NCBI GenBank assembly: GCA_035548675.1
Contig: DASZSJ010000002.1
Location: forward strand, 1-23,893
Length of the DNA: 23,893 nucleotides
Source: VRUE01 sp035548675
Lineage (GTDB): Bacteria; Actinomycetota; Thermoleophilia; Solirubrobacterales; 70-9
Direction of reading: 5' to 3'
In this document: piece after piece, positions 14,951 to 22,751 of the stretch
How positions within the stretch are numbered: position 1 is the stretch's first letter
Layout of the letters: each line of letters starts with the position of its first letter
Program-made: the position numbers and the translations under genes
Notes under the pieces: model-generated
Told to the model about the DNA's origin: nothing
The model's database searches: none
Seen by the model: the letters and a program-made list of their open reading frames with translations, nothing else

Positions 14951-16534
14951 ATGGTCTGCATCCAGCTCCGCTTCCCGCTCGGGGTCTACCACGCGCTGAC
15001 CGACCGAGCGCGCAGTGGGCCGGCGCCCGAGTGGGCGCCCAGCCCGGTTCGCCTGGTCGGCGCGCTGCTCGCAGCCGCCCACGAGGTGCCCTCGGACGAC
15101 CTCGAGCGCGACCGGGCTGTCCTCCAGCGCCTCTGCGAGGCCGGCCCGCCGATCGTGCACGCCCCCCTCCCCGTCGCGGTGGGCGAGCAGCCGCAGCACG
15201 ACCTGACGGAGAGCGGGAATGGAGAGGCAGCGCCGGCTCACGTCGCGGTCCTGCGGGGCGCCAGCCGCTGGGCCCCCCGCAACCCGAGCCTCGCCGAGAT
15301 GAAAGGCGCCTCGCCGCGCAGGGTCGGCAGGTCGCGAACCGAGGTCGACAAGGGCGGCGTCGCGACCGGCGATCGCCCCGTTGCGTTCGCCTGGCCGGAC
15401 CTGACGCTCGACGAGGACGAGCTGGGGAGGCTGCGGCGGATGGCCTCGGACGTCGCCTGGGTGGGCACCTCGCGCAGCCCGGCGATAGTCACCGCAGGCG
15501 ACCGGGTCGACCTCGGCGAGCACAGCGCCAGCACGCCGGTCTGGACGCCGCTGCCCTGGGACACGGTCCTTGCCCATGCCCAGCTGCGAACGCCCAGCGT
15601 CGACCAGATCGCCCGCTTCGATCGCTCCTTCGAAGCGCGCAAGGCACGCAAGGACCGCGTCGAACCGTCTGGCCTTCTCCGTCCCACCGTCAGCCGGGGG
15701 CTCTGGCCCTATGCGGTCGGGCACCCCGGAGCCTCGACCGCCCGCGACCCCCAGCATTGGGGACGGATGGCCTTCGTCGCTCTCGACCGCAAGGCGAGTG
15801 AGATGACCCCCCGCGCCCCCTCCGCGTACCTGATCGCGCGCGCCTTCCGGGCCGCGCTCATGGACGCCTTCGACGAGCGCGGCGAGGGGAACGACGCCCC
15901 GCCGCTCCTGCACGGTCACGGCGACGTTCCCCACATGGCGATCTGCCCCCTGCCCAATGTCGGGAACCAGAGCGCCGACGGGACGATCAAGGGCTTCGCG
16001 CTGGTCTTCCCGCACGCCGATCGGCTGCCGAGCGTCGCCGGCGAATCGCAGGCGATCGAAGGGGCGCTGGTGAGCTTCTTCCCCGAATCCGAGCATCGCC
16101 AGCGCATCGAGGTCCCAGGCGCCGGCTCGATCTCGATCCGGCCGGTCTCCGCCCACGACCGCCTGCTCGCCCTCAGCCCCACGCGCTACACGCACCCGTC
16201 CCGAACCTGGGCGACGGTCACCCCCGTGATCCACTCGCGTTGGGCGAAGGGGCGGGACGTCGAGGCGCTGGCCGCGCAGGTGGCGGCCGACTGCGCCCAC
16301 GTCGACCTGCCCGAGCCGGAGCAGATCGAGTTCCTGCGAGCACCGGCGATCATCGCCGGGGCGCAGCGGCTCGTGCCCGACGCGAAGGCGCTGCGGGAGG
16401 AGTGGCGCGCCTCGATCCAGGGCCCCCGCAGTCACCTCCAGCTCGTGTTCGGCGAGGAGATAGCCGGCCCGCTGCTTCTCGGGCGAGCACGCCACTTCGG
16501 CGTCGGCCTGATGCTCCCCCAGATGGACGCGTGA
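14951..16534 (+). CDS. csb2: Type I-G CRISPR protein Csb2 (Cas5-Cas6 fusion, GSU0054 family)
   Basis: 527-residue protein combining the Cas5-like cap subunit and the Cas6-like crRNA-processing nuclease in type I-G systems. The N-terminus IQLRFPLGVYHALTD ... PEWAPSPVRLVGALLAAAHE is typical of Csb2. The C-terminus ends with GPLLLGRARHFGVGLMLP, which matches the Gly-rich loop of RAMP/Cas6 proteins that grips the repeat hairpin. His-containing segments such as DVPHMAICPLPNVG and the Arg/His-rich final motif are candidates for the catalytic site, but I cannot assign it. The ATG at 14951 lies 13 nt after csb1, and its TGA overlaps the cas3 ATG as TGATG. No separate cas5 or cas6 exists here, which fits the fusion. 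Confidence 0.9.
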   Translation: MVCIQLRFPLGVYHALTDRARSGPAPEWAPSPVRLVGALLAAAHEVPSDDLERDRAVLQRLCEAGPPIVHAPLPVAVGEQPQHDLTESGNGEAAPAHVAVLRGASRWAPRNPSLAEMKGASPRRVGRSRTEVDKGGVATGDRPVAFAWPDLTLDEDELGRLRRMASDVAWVGTSRSPAIVTAGDRVDLGEHSASTPVWTPLPWDTVLAHAQLRTPSVDQIARFDRSFEARKARKDRVEPSGLLRPTVSRGLWPYAVGHPGASTARDPQHWGRMAFVALDRKASEMTPRAPSAYLIARAFRAALMDAFDERGEGNDAPPLLHGHGDVPHMAICPLPNVGNQSADGTIKGFALVFPHADRLPSVAGESQAIEGALVSFFPESEHRQRIEVPGAGSISIRPVSAHDRLLALSPTRYTHPSRTWATVTPVIHSRWAKGRDVEALAAQVAADCAHVDLPEPEQIEFLRAPAIIAGAQRLVPDAKALREEWRASIQGPRSHLQLVFGEEIAGPLLLGRARHFGVGLMLPQMDA

Positions 16535-19500
16535 TGGCGACCCAGGCCCCCGCCGCCACGGCCATCTCGTTCGCCGAGTTCGCGCGTCTGGTCCACGCAC
16601 CCGAGGACGAGGGCTGGCAGCCCTATCCGTGGCAGCAACTGTTCGCCGAGCGCTGCGCGGCGGCGGGCGGGGCGCCTCCCTCGTGGGTGATCGCACCCAC
16701 CGGATCCGGCAAGACGATGGCCGTGGACGCGCTGGTCTGGGCACTCGCGGTGCAGGCCGACCTCACTCCCGCCGAGCGGACCGCGTCCACCCGGATCGTC
16801 TGGGCGATCGACCGCCGGATCCTCGTTGACCAGGTGCACGAGCACGCCGAAGCACTGGCCGGGCGCCTGGATCGAGCGCTCGACGACGGCCCGGAAAACT
16901 CCCTGCACGGGATCGCCATCCGCCTGCTGCGACTGGCGGCCGGCGAGGACGTCGACCGGATCGGCGCGGAGGAGCGCCGGGAGAGAGGGCTGCATCCCCT
17001 CGTCGCAACCCGCTGGCGCGGCGGGATCCCCCGGGACGGCTCGCTGCACTCCCCCTTTCAGCCCCAGGTGATCACCTCGACGGTGGGGCAGATCGGCTCC
17101 CGCCTGCTCTTCCGCGGGTACGGCGTCGGCCGCAGCTCTCTGCCCTCGAGCACCGGCCTGGCAGCCGCCGACACCACGATCTGCCTCGACGAGGCCCACC
17201 TCGCGGTCCCCTTCCGCGAAACGGTGGACGCGATCCAGGGGCGGCGCGAAGAGGAGCCGCTGCGCGTCCCCAAGCTGCACCTGGTCACGCTGACGGCCAC
17301 CCCACCCGAGGGATACGACCCCGACGATGCCGTCGACATCGGAGGCGCCGACCAGCGCCAGCTGGGCTCCCGCTGGAGCGGGATCAAGGCGGTGGAGCTG
17401 CGCGAGTCCGACGGCAAGGCGGAGCGAGAGCTGGTCACGGCGACGGAGGAGCTCGTCGGGGACGGCGCTCACGTCGTCGCCTGCATCGCCAACCGGGTGC
17501 TGACGGCGCGCAACGTCCACAAGAGCCTGCACAGGAACCTCGGTGACGAGGCGGAGGTCCTGCTGCTGATCGGCCCGCAGCGCCCGGCCGACCGCGCCGA
17601 GCAGCTGCAGCGGGCGCGGGGGCCCCTGCTCGAGGGCGAGAGGCCGGAGAGGCCGCTGATCGTCGTCGCGACCCAGACGATCGAGGTCGGCCTCGACGCC
17701 GACTTCGACGGCATGGTCACCCAGTCCGCCTCGGCCTCGGCGCTGGTCCAGCGGCTCGGCCGGCTCAACCGCTCGGGACAGCGGCCGGGACGGTGCATCG
17801 TCGTCCGCGACACCGACTCGCCGCTCTATGCGCAAGACGAGCCCGAAGCGTGGCGATGGCTCGGTGAGAGGGCCGGGGCGCCCGCGGCCATCGACGCCTC
17901 CGTGCGCGCGCTCGCCGAGGGGACCCGGCCGCCGGCGGATCGCAGCCAGCCGCTGGCGGCGACCCTGACCGACGCGATCGTGACCCAGCTGGCCCAGACC
18001 TCGAGCCGCCCCGCCCAGCCGGCCGATCCCGACGTCGACCCGCTGCTCTCCGGCATCGGCGCCAGGTCGCAGGGAGACGTGCGGATCGTCTGGCGCTGCG
18101 ATCTCCGCTTCGACCGGGACGCGGAGGGGGAGGAAGGCCCTGAGGTCGCCGCCTACCGCGAAGCGCTGCTGCAACTGGTCCCGCCCCAGGCCTGGGAGTC
18201 GCTGACGCTCAGCGTCGGCGCCGCCAAGAGCTTTCTGCGCGCGCTGATCGCCGAATCGGGCAAGCTCGGGCCAGCCACGCGCAGCGATGCGGACGTCGAG
18301 GGCGGAGGCAGGGTCCCCGACGAAGCCTTCCTGGGCCCTGACCGCGCCCCCTTCATGGTCGTTCGCGGCGGCGAAGTCCTCCGCGGCGCGCCCCGGCCGA
18401 GCGACGAGGGGGGCGCGGTTCCGCTGGCGAGGATCGCGGCTGGCGACGTCCTGGTCGTCCCCACCGAGCTGGGCGGGATCGACCGCTTCGGACTCGCGCC
18501 CTCGCGCTCAGGCGAAGCCGCCGACGTCCATCCGGACCTGCCATCCGAGCTCGCGGCCGGACCCTCGCCCGAGGGCGGCCCGACCCCGATCCGCCTGAGC
18601 TGGGAGACGCTCTGGGAGCGCGTGCCGAAGAGGGCGGACGACCACGAGCGCAAGCTGCGGGAGCGCGCCGCGCGGAGGCGTTGGTCCCGGTTCGCGCGTC
18701 GCCTCGACGCGGCGGTCAGGCAGGAGGGCGAGGTGACAGGGGCCTCTGGTCAGACGCTCCCCGCGTCCACGCGCACGCTGCCGGCCGAGGAGGTGATCCG
18801 GCTTTTCCTCAGCCAGGATTTCCCCAGCGAGCTCGTCGACGTGCGCGAGCGGCTGTCCTCCTCCGAACACCACTGGCGGCTGCGCCGCGTCGATCCGCTT
18901 CCCCTCCAAGGCGACGATGGGCAGCCCCGCGCGACGGAGGACGCGGCGCAGAAGTGGGCCTGGGCCCTGCAGCCGCGGCAGCCGGCACGCGACGACGAGA
19001 CCGCGGAGCGAAGCGCCCCACCAACCGTGGAGGAACACTGTGCGGCGGTGCGTGCCCGGGTGGCCGGCTACGCCGAGCGGCTGGGCCTGCCAGAGCCGGA
19101 GCGCCAAGCGCTGGAGCTCGCCGCGCTGGCTCACGACCTGGGCAAGCTCGACCCCCGCTTCCAGGACTTCTTTGCCGGCGGCTCCCGAGGCGCGGGCACG
19201 CCGTCCATGGCCAAGAGCAGGTTCGGCGAGGGCAATCCGGCCGCGTCAAGGCTGGCGCGCCAGCGATCGGGTTTGCCGTACGGCTTTCGCCACGAGGCCG
19301 ACAGCGTCGCGATCGTCGACGCGGCCCTCGCCACGGGAACGATCCCGCTCGATCTCAGCGCCGCCGACCGATCGCTGACGACCTTCCTCACCGGCACTCA
19401 CCACGGACACGGCCGGCCGCTGTGGCCGCTCGAGCGAAATGGAAAGCGCGCGGAAGAGTTTGCCGTGGACCTGCTCGGGATCCGCGGCGCCGCCGCCGGC

Positions 19501-19641
19501 AAGAACGCGGACGGCTGGCTCAGCGGCCGCTGGATGCAGCTCTTCTTCGACCTGCAGGAGCGCTACGGCGCCTGGGCTCTCGCCTATCTCGAGGCGCTGC
19601 TGGCGCTTGCCGACCGAACGATCTCCAGCGAGGGCGGCTGA
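16534..19641 (+). CDS. cas3: Type I-G Cas3 helicase with C-terminal HD nuclease
   Basis: 1035-residue signature enzyme of type I interference, which unwinds and degrades target DNA recruited by the crRNA complex. The SF2 helicase comes first: Q-type YPWQQLF, Walker A APTGSGKT (54-61), DEAH (219-222), TATP (254-257) and the motif V/VI segment TQTIEVGLDADFDG ... QRLGRLNRSGQ (406-416). A long middle region of about 400 residues follows. The HD nuclease is at the C-terminus: EEHCAAV, then LAHDLGKLDPRFQDF (His867, Asp868), then TGTHHGHGRP (956-959). HD after helicase is the reverse of most Cas3 proteins and is characteristic of the former I-U group. The ATG overlaps the csb2 stop; the next gene starts two bases after its TGA. 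Confidence 0.95.
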   Translation: MATQAPAATAISFAEFARLVHAPEDEGWQPYPWQQLFAERCAAAGGAPPSWVIAPTGSGKTMAVDALVWALAVQADLTPAERTASTRIVWAIDRRILVDQVHEHAEALAGRLDRALDDGPENSLHGIAIRLLRLAAGEDVDRIGAEERRERGLHPLVATRWRGGIPRDGSLHSPFQPQVITSTVGQIGSRLLFRGYGVGRSSLPSSTGLAAADTTICLDEAHLAVPFRETVDAIQGRREEEPLRVPKLHLVTLTATPPEGYDPDDAVDIGGADQRQLGSRWSGIKAVELRESDGKAERELVTATEELVGDGAHVVACIANRVLTARNVHKSLHRNLGDEAEVLLLIGPQRPADRAEQLQRARGPLLEGERPERPLIVVATQTIEVGLDADFDGMVTQSASASALVQRLGRLNRSGQRPGRCIVVRDTDSPLYAQDEPEAWRWLGERAGAPAAIDASVRALAEGTRPPADRSQPLAATLTDAIVTQLAQTSSRPAQPADPDVDPLLSGIGARSQGDVRIVWRCDLRFDRDAEGEEGPEVAAYREALLQLVPPQAWESLTLSVGAAKSFLRALIAESGKLGPATRSDADVEGGGRVPDEAFLGPDRAPFMVVRGGEVLRGAPRPSDEGGAVPLARIAAGDVLVVPTELGGIDRFGLAPSRSGEAADVHPDLPSELAAGPSPEGGPTPIRLSWETLWERVPKRADDHERKLRERAARRRWSRFARRLDAAVRQEGEVTGASGQTLPASTRTLPAEEVIRLFLSQDFPSELVDVRERLSSSEHHWRLRRVDPLPLQGDDGQPRATEDAAQKWAWALQPRQPARDDETAERSAPPTVEEHCAAVRARVAGYAERLGLPEPERQALELAALAHDLGKLDPRFQDFFAGGSRGAGTPSMAKSRFGEGNPAASRLARQRSGLPYGFRHEADSVAIVDAALATGTIPLDLSAADRSLTTFLTGTHHGHGRPLWPLERNGKRAEEFAVDLLGIRGAAAGKNADGWLSGRWMQLFFDLQERYGAWALAYLEALLALADRTISSEGG

Positions 19642-19643
19642 CC

Positions 19644-20621
19644 GTGCCCGGCGACGATGCCCATGCTCACCGGCTGCCCTGGGTCCCCGACCGAGCCCCC
19701 TACATGCCCGTTGCTTCAGTCGGGCTGCTGCAGGTGTTGAGGAGCGCGGACCCAGGAGCCGCGCTCGGCTGGCCCGACCCCGGCGATCCCTTTGCCCCGC
19801 CGGTGTTGACGCTGAGGACCCGCCTCTCCATCGAGCGGACCGCGGAGGAGATCGTCTCCGCCCCATGGCCACGACTCGACGCCCTCGAGTGGCCGGCGCG
19901 GCCCAGCCAGGCGATCAAGCCCAGCCTGCACAAGCAGGTTGGAGACGCGGAAGACGGCATGGCCGCCGTCCACGCCTGGCGAGCCCTGGCCGGCCTCCCC
20001 CCTGGATCCGACAGCGGCCGGGTGGAGGACGTCGACCGCGCCGCCGCCCATGCCCTCGTCGCGGCGCTGCTCACCGATGGGGTGCTTGACGAGAGTGGCC
20101 TGCCCGGTCGCAATCGTCTCCTTCGGGGCGTCAAGTCAGATCTCTCCGGGGTGGCCAAACCGCCAAAAGCCAAGACAGTCGAGATCGCCGACGAGCTGAA
20201 GCACGGCATGGCCTGGACATCAGGCTCCTCCGGCCTGGGACTCGGGTTGGTGCCGGAGGTGCAGACGTTCGGCGGCACGACGGGGCCGACGCCGTCGGCG
20301 GTCGGCGCCTACTCGAAGCTCCTCTACTACCTCTGCTGGCACGGCATCATGGCGATGCCGCCGTATGCGGTCAGGCGAGGTCCGCAGACAATCGTCGGCG
20401 GTCCGCTCTTCGCCGACGCGGCCACGCTCTCCTGGCCGATCTGGTCGATGCCCCTGCGTCGCACTGCCCTGATCGCCCTCTTCGGCCTCGAGCCCGTACA
20501 CGCGCCAGAGCCCGATCGCGAGCTGTTGCGCGCTCATGGAATCCAGGCGGTCTTCCGCAGCCGGGCCCGTGAGATCAACACGATGATCTCCGTATTCGGC
20601 TGGGGCGACCGGGTCGCATGA
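19644..20621 (+). CDS. Type I-G Cas8-position protein (Cas8g/Cas8u2-like, tentative)
   Basis: 325-residue protein from a GTG two bases after the cas3 stop; its TGA overlaps the cas4-cas1 ATG as ATGA. No catalytic motif is recognisable. Visible segments are RAPYMPVASVGLLQVLRSADP near the N-terminus, GWPDPGDPFAPPVLTLRTRLSIERTAEEI, APWPRLDALEWPARPSQAIKPSLHKQ, a glycine-rich GSSGLGLGLVPEVQTFGGTTGP, the hydrophobic AYSKLLYYLCWHGIMAMPPYA, and a C-terminal RSRAREINTMISVFGWG. Position and operon completeness imply the large subunit, which in type I recognises the PAM and recruits Cas3. It is, however, much shorter than Csx17 proteins as I remember them. It could instead be a Cas3-associated accessory protein. 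The frame is open upstream only as a shadow of cas3. Confidence 0.6.
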   Translation: MPGDDAHAHRLPWVPDRAPYMPVASVGLLQVLRSADPGAALGWPDPGDPFAPPVLTLRTRLSIERTAEEIVSAPWPRLDALEWPARPSQAIKPSLHKQVGDAEDGMAAVHAWRALAGLPPGSDSGRVEDVDRAAAHALVAALLTDGVLDESGLPGRNRLLRGVKSDLSGVAKPPKAKTVEIADELKHGMAWTSGSSGLGLGLVPEVQTFGGTTGPTPSAVGAYSKLLYYLCWHGIMAMPPYAVRRGPQTIVGGPLFADAATLSWPIWSMPLRRTALIALFGLEPVHAPEPDRELLRAHGIQAVFRSRAREINTMISVFGWGDRVA

Positions 20622-22270
20622 GCCTCGTCCCCGACCTCCTCCCCGCGCGCATCCTCAACGAGCACGTCTACTGTCCGCGGCTGGCGTATCTGGAGTGGGT
20701 CGACCGTGGCTTCGTCGACAACGCGGACACGGTCGAGGGCACACTGGCGCACCGGCGAGTCGACAGGGAGCGCGGGCGCCCGCCATCGCCAGAGGAGCTC
20801 GATGGCGAGGGCGAAGACCCGCCGCCGACGACATCGTTGACGCTTTCCTCGGAGGAGCTCGGGCTGATCGCGAAGATCGACGTGGTCGAGTTCTCCAAAG
20901 GCAAGGCCAGACCCCTCGAGTACAAGCGGGGCAGACCGCGCAGCGCCGCGGAGCCGCTCTGGGAGCCGGAGCTCGTACAGCTCTGCGCGCAGGCTCTGCT
21001 CTTGCGGGATGCCGGCTACTCGGTCGACGCCGCCGAGGTCTACTTCGCCGGCTCCCGGACCCGGCACTCGGTCCCCATCGACGCGGCCCTCGTCCAGCGC
21101 ACGCAGGAGGCTGCGCGGGAGCTCCGCCTCGCCGCGTCTCGCCCCGAGGCGCCGCCGCCACTGCTCGACAGCCCGAAGTGCCCTCGCTGCTCGCTCGTCG
21201 GCATCTGCCTGCCTGACGAGGTGAACCTGATTCGCGGTCGGACGGAGAGTCCCCGTCGACTCATCGCCGGTGATCCCCCAGCCTCACCGCTCTACCTGAC
21301 GACCCAGGGAGCCCGCCTCACCAAGCGGGGCGGGCGGGCGATCCTCGTCGACGAAGGTAAAGAGGCGCAGAGCCGACGCATCGTCGATATCTCCCACGTG
21401 GCTGTGTTCGGGAACGCCACGGTGAGCAGCGCCCTGCTGCGAGAGCTGTTCGATCGCGGCGTGCCGATCCTCTGGTTCAGCTTCGGAGGCTGGTTCACCG
21501 GGGTCGCCACCGGGATGCCACCCGGCAATATCGAGCTGCGCCAGCGGCAGTACCGCGCCGCCACGATCGGCGCGGGCCAGCTCGCCGGCCTGTTCGTTGC
21601 GGGAAAGATTCGCAATGCCCGCACGCTGCTGCGACGACAAGCGAAGCCGCAGCCCAAGGCGGCGCTGCAGCAGCTGGCTACGCTGGCGCGGAACGCTTCC
21701 AGCGAGCGGGCGCTCGACAGCCTCCTTGGGATCGAGGGAACCGCCGCTCGCATTTACTTCCAGCACTTCCCAGGCTTGGTGCGGAGGAACGGCATGGGCG
21801 AGTTCGACTTCACCGGCCGCAATCGCCGCCCTCCCACCGATCGGATCAACGCACTGCTCTCGTTCGCCTACTCGATGCTGGTCAAGGACACGGTGATTGC
21901 CTGTCTCGCCGCCGGCCTGGATCCCTTCGCCGGCCTTTATCACCGACCTCGCTTCGGCAGGCCGGCATTGGCCCTGGATCTAGCCGAGGAGTTCCGGCCA
22001 CTGATCGGCGATTCGACGGTCCTGACGGCGATCAACAACGGCGAGGTCGATCCCGAGGACTTCGAGGAGAGGGCCGGAGCTGTCGCCCTCACAAGCGCCG
22101 GCCGCAAAAAGCTCATCCGGACCTACGAGCGCCGAATGCAGACGGAGCTCAAGCACCCGATCTTCGGCTACCGGGCGAGCTATCGCCGCAGCCTGGAGAT
22201 TCAGGCGCGACTCCTTGCCGCAGTTCTCTCCGGCGATTGCCCGGAGTACAGGCCTTTGACAACCAGATAG
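20618..22270 (+). CDS. cas4-cas1: Cas4-Cas1 fusion, spacer-acquisition nuclease/integrase
   Basis: 550-residue fusion typical of type I-G. The Cas4 half (1 to about 215) has the RecB-like nuclease core with Asp88 (KIDVVEF) and Glu101/Lys103 (PLEYKRG). Its iron-sulphur cysteines are Cys19 (HVYCPRLAYLEW) plus Cys188, Cys191 and Cys197 (PKCPRCSLVGIC). Cas1 begins near residue 220 with LYLTTQGARLTKRGGRAILVD and carries its metal-binding residues at Glu373 (GIEGTAARIYF), His442 (LYHRPRFG) and Glu457/Glu458 (DLAEEFRPLI). Cas4 trims and orients PAM-bearing prespacers; Cas1 with Cas2 integrates them beside the leader. The ATG overlaps the preceding stop (ATGA), and cas2 starts eight bases after its TAG. 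All expected active-site residues are present. Confidence 0.96.
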   Translation: MSLVPDLLPARILNEHVYCPRLAYLEWVDRGFVDNADTVEGTLAHRRVDRERGRPPSPEELDGEGEDPPPTTSLTLSSEELGLIAKIDVVEFSKGKARPLEYKRGRPRSAAEPLWEPELVQLCAQALLLRDAGYSVDAAEVYFAGSRTRHSVPIDAALVQRTQEAARELRLAASRPEAPPPLLDSPKCPRCSLVGICLPDEVNLIRGRTESPRRLIAGDPPASPLYLTTQGARLTKRGGRAILVDEGKEAQSRRIVDISHVAVFGNATVSSALLRELFDRGVPILWFSFGGWFTGVATGMPPGNIELRQRQYRAATIGAGQLAGLFVAGKIRNARTLLRRQAKPQPKAALQQLATLARNASSERALDSLLGIEGTAARIYFQHFPGLVRRNGMGEFDFTGRNRRPPTDRINALLSFAYSMLVKDTVIACLAAGLDPFAGLYHRPRFGRPALALDLAEEFRPLIGDSTVLTAINNGEVDPEDFEERAGAVALTSAGRKKLIRTYERRMQTELKHPIFGYRASYRRSLEIQARLLAAVLSGDCPEYRPLTTR

Positions 22271-22278
22271 GACACCAG

Positions 22279-22575
22279 GTGGCCGACAGAACGCGCTACC
22301 TCCTTGCGTACGACATACGCAATCCGCGGAGACTGCGGAGGGTGCACCAGGTCGCAAAGGCATGGGGCTACCCTCTGCAGTACTCCGTCTTCGTCTGTGA
22401 CCTGACCAAGTCCGAGCTGCTGATGATGAAACGTGAGCTGGCCGACGAGATGAGCACCGTCCAAGACAGCGTCGGGATCTTCGACTTGGGGCCCCCTGAT
22501 GGTCGCGGCGTTAAATGCGTCGAGTTCATCGGCAAGAGCCGTGACCTGCCAGGTACAGATGCCGAGATCTGGTAG
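22279..22575 (+). CDS. cas2: CRISPR-associated Cas2
   Basis: 98-residue ferredoxin-like Cas2 that bridges two Cas1 dimers during spacer integration. The N-terminal strand RYLLAYDIRNPRRLRRVHQVAKAWG carries the conserved Asp, followed by LQYSVFVCDLTKSEL, the standard Cas2 pattern. The C-terminal half is shorter and more polar (SVGIFDLGPPDGRGVKCVEFIG). I chose the GTG at 22279 because it begins directly at the Cas2 domain, eight bases after the cas4-cas1 stop, with AGGA just upstream. The ATG at 22237 would add 14 residues overlapping Cas1. It is the last cas gene, 176 nt before the array. Confidence 0.92.
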   Translation: MADRTRYLLAYDIRNPRRLRRVHQVAKAWGYPLQYSVFVCDLTKSELLMMKRELADEMSTVQDSVGIFDLGPPDGRGVKCVEFIGKSRDLPGTDAEIW

Positions 22576-22751
22576 CGAGCACTGACGTGCTTCGATCTTC
22601 ACGCATCAGCCCTCGCATTACCGAAATGCCAGCAAAAAGCCACTTTCCCCCCGCGCCCGAACCCCCAATCCCCAATTCAGACACACCTCACCCACAACCC
22701 CTCGCAACCCCCAACAAGTCCCCTGCAAATCAAGGGGTTATCCTGCGAGCT
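22576..22751 (+). promoter_or_regulatory. CRISPR leader (176 nt, strongly G-poor on the + strand)
   Basis: The sequence between cas2 and the first repeat should contain the array promoter and the integration-recognition sequence. Positions 22641-22732 are C/A-rich with only about seven G in 92 bases, in sharp contrast to the surroundings. Near the array, AACCCCT (22696-22702) can pair with AGGGGTT (22733-22739), or CCCCT (22720-22724) with AGGGG (22733-22737), so two alternative hairpins compete for the same 3' arm. The last bases before the repeat are ATCCTGCGAGCT. No clear -35/-10 pair is visible. Confidence 0.65.

Noticed and set aside
16432..18174. 580-codon minus-strand frame inside cas3
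   Set aside because: Antisense shadow; the plus frame contains every helicase motif.
18681..19643. Cas8-position frame extended upstream into cas3
   Set aside because: The extension is Arg/Ala-rich and out of frame with the HD domain; the GTG at 19644, two bases after the cas3 stop, is the natural start.
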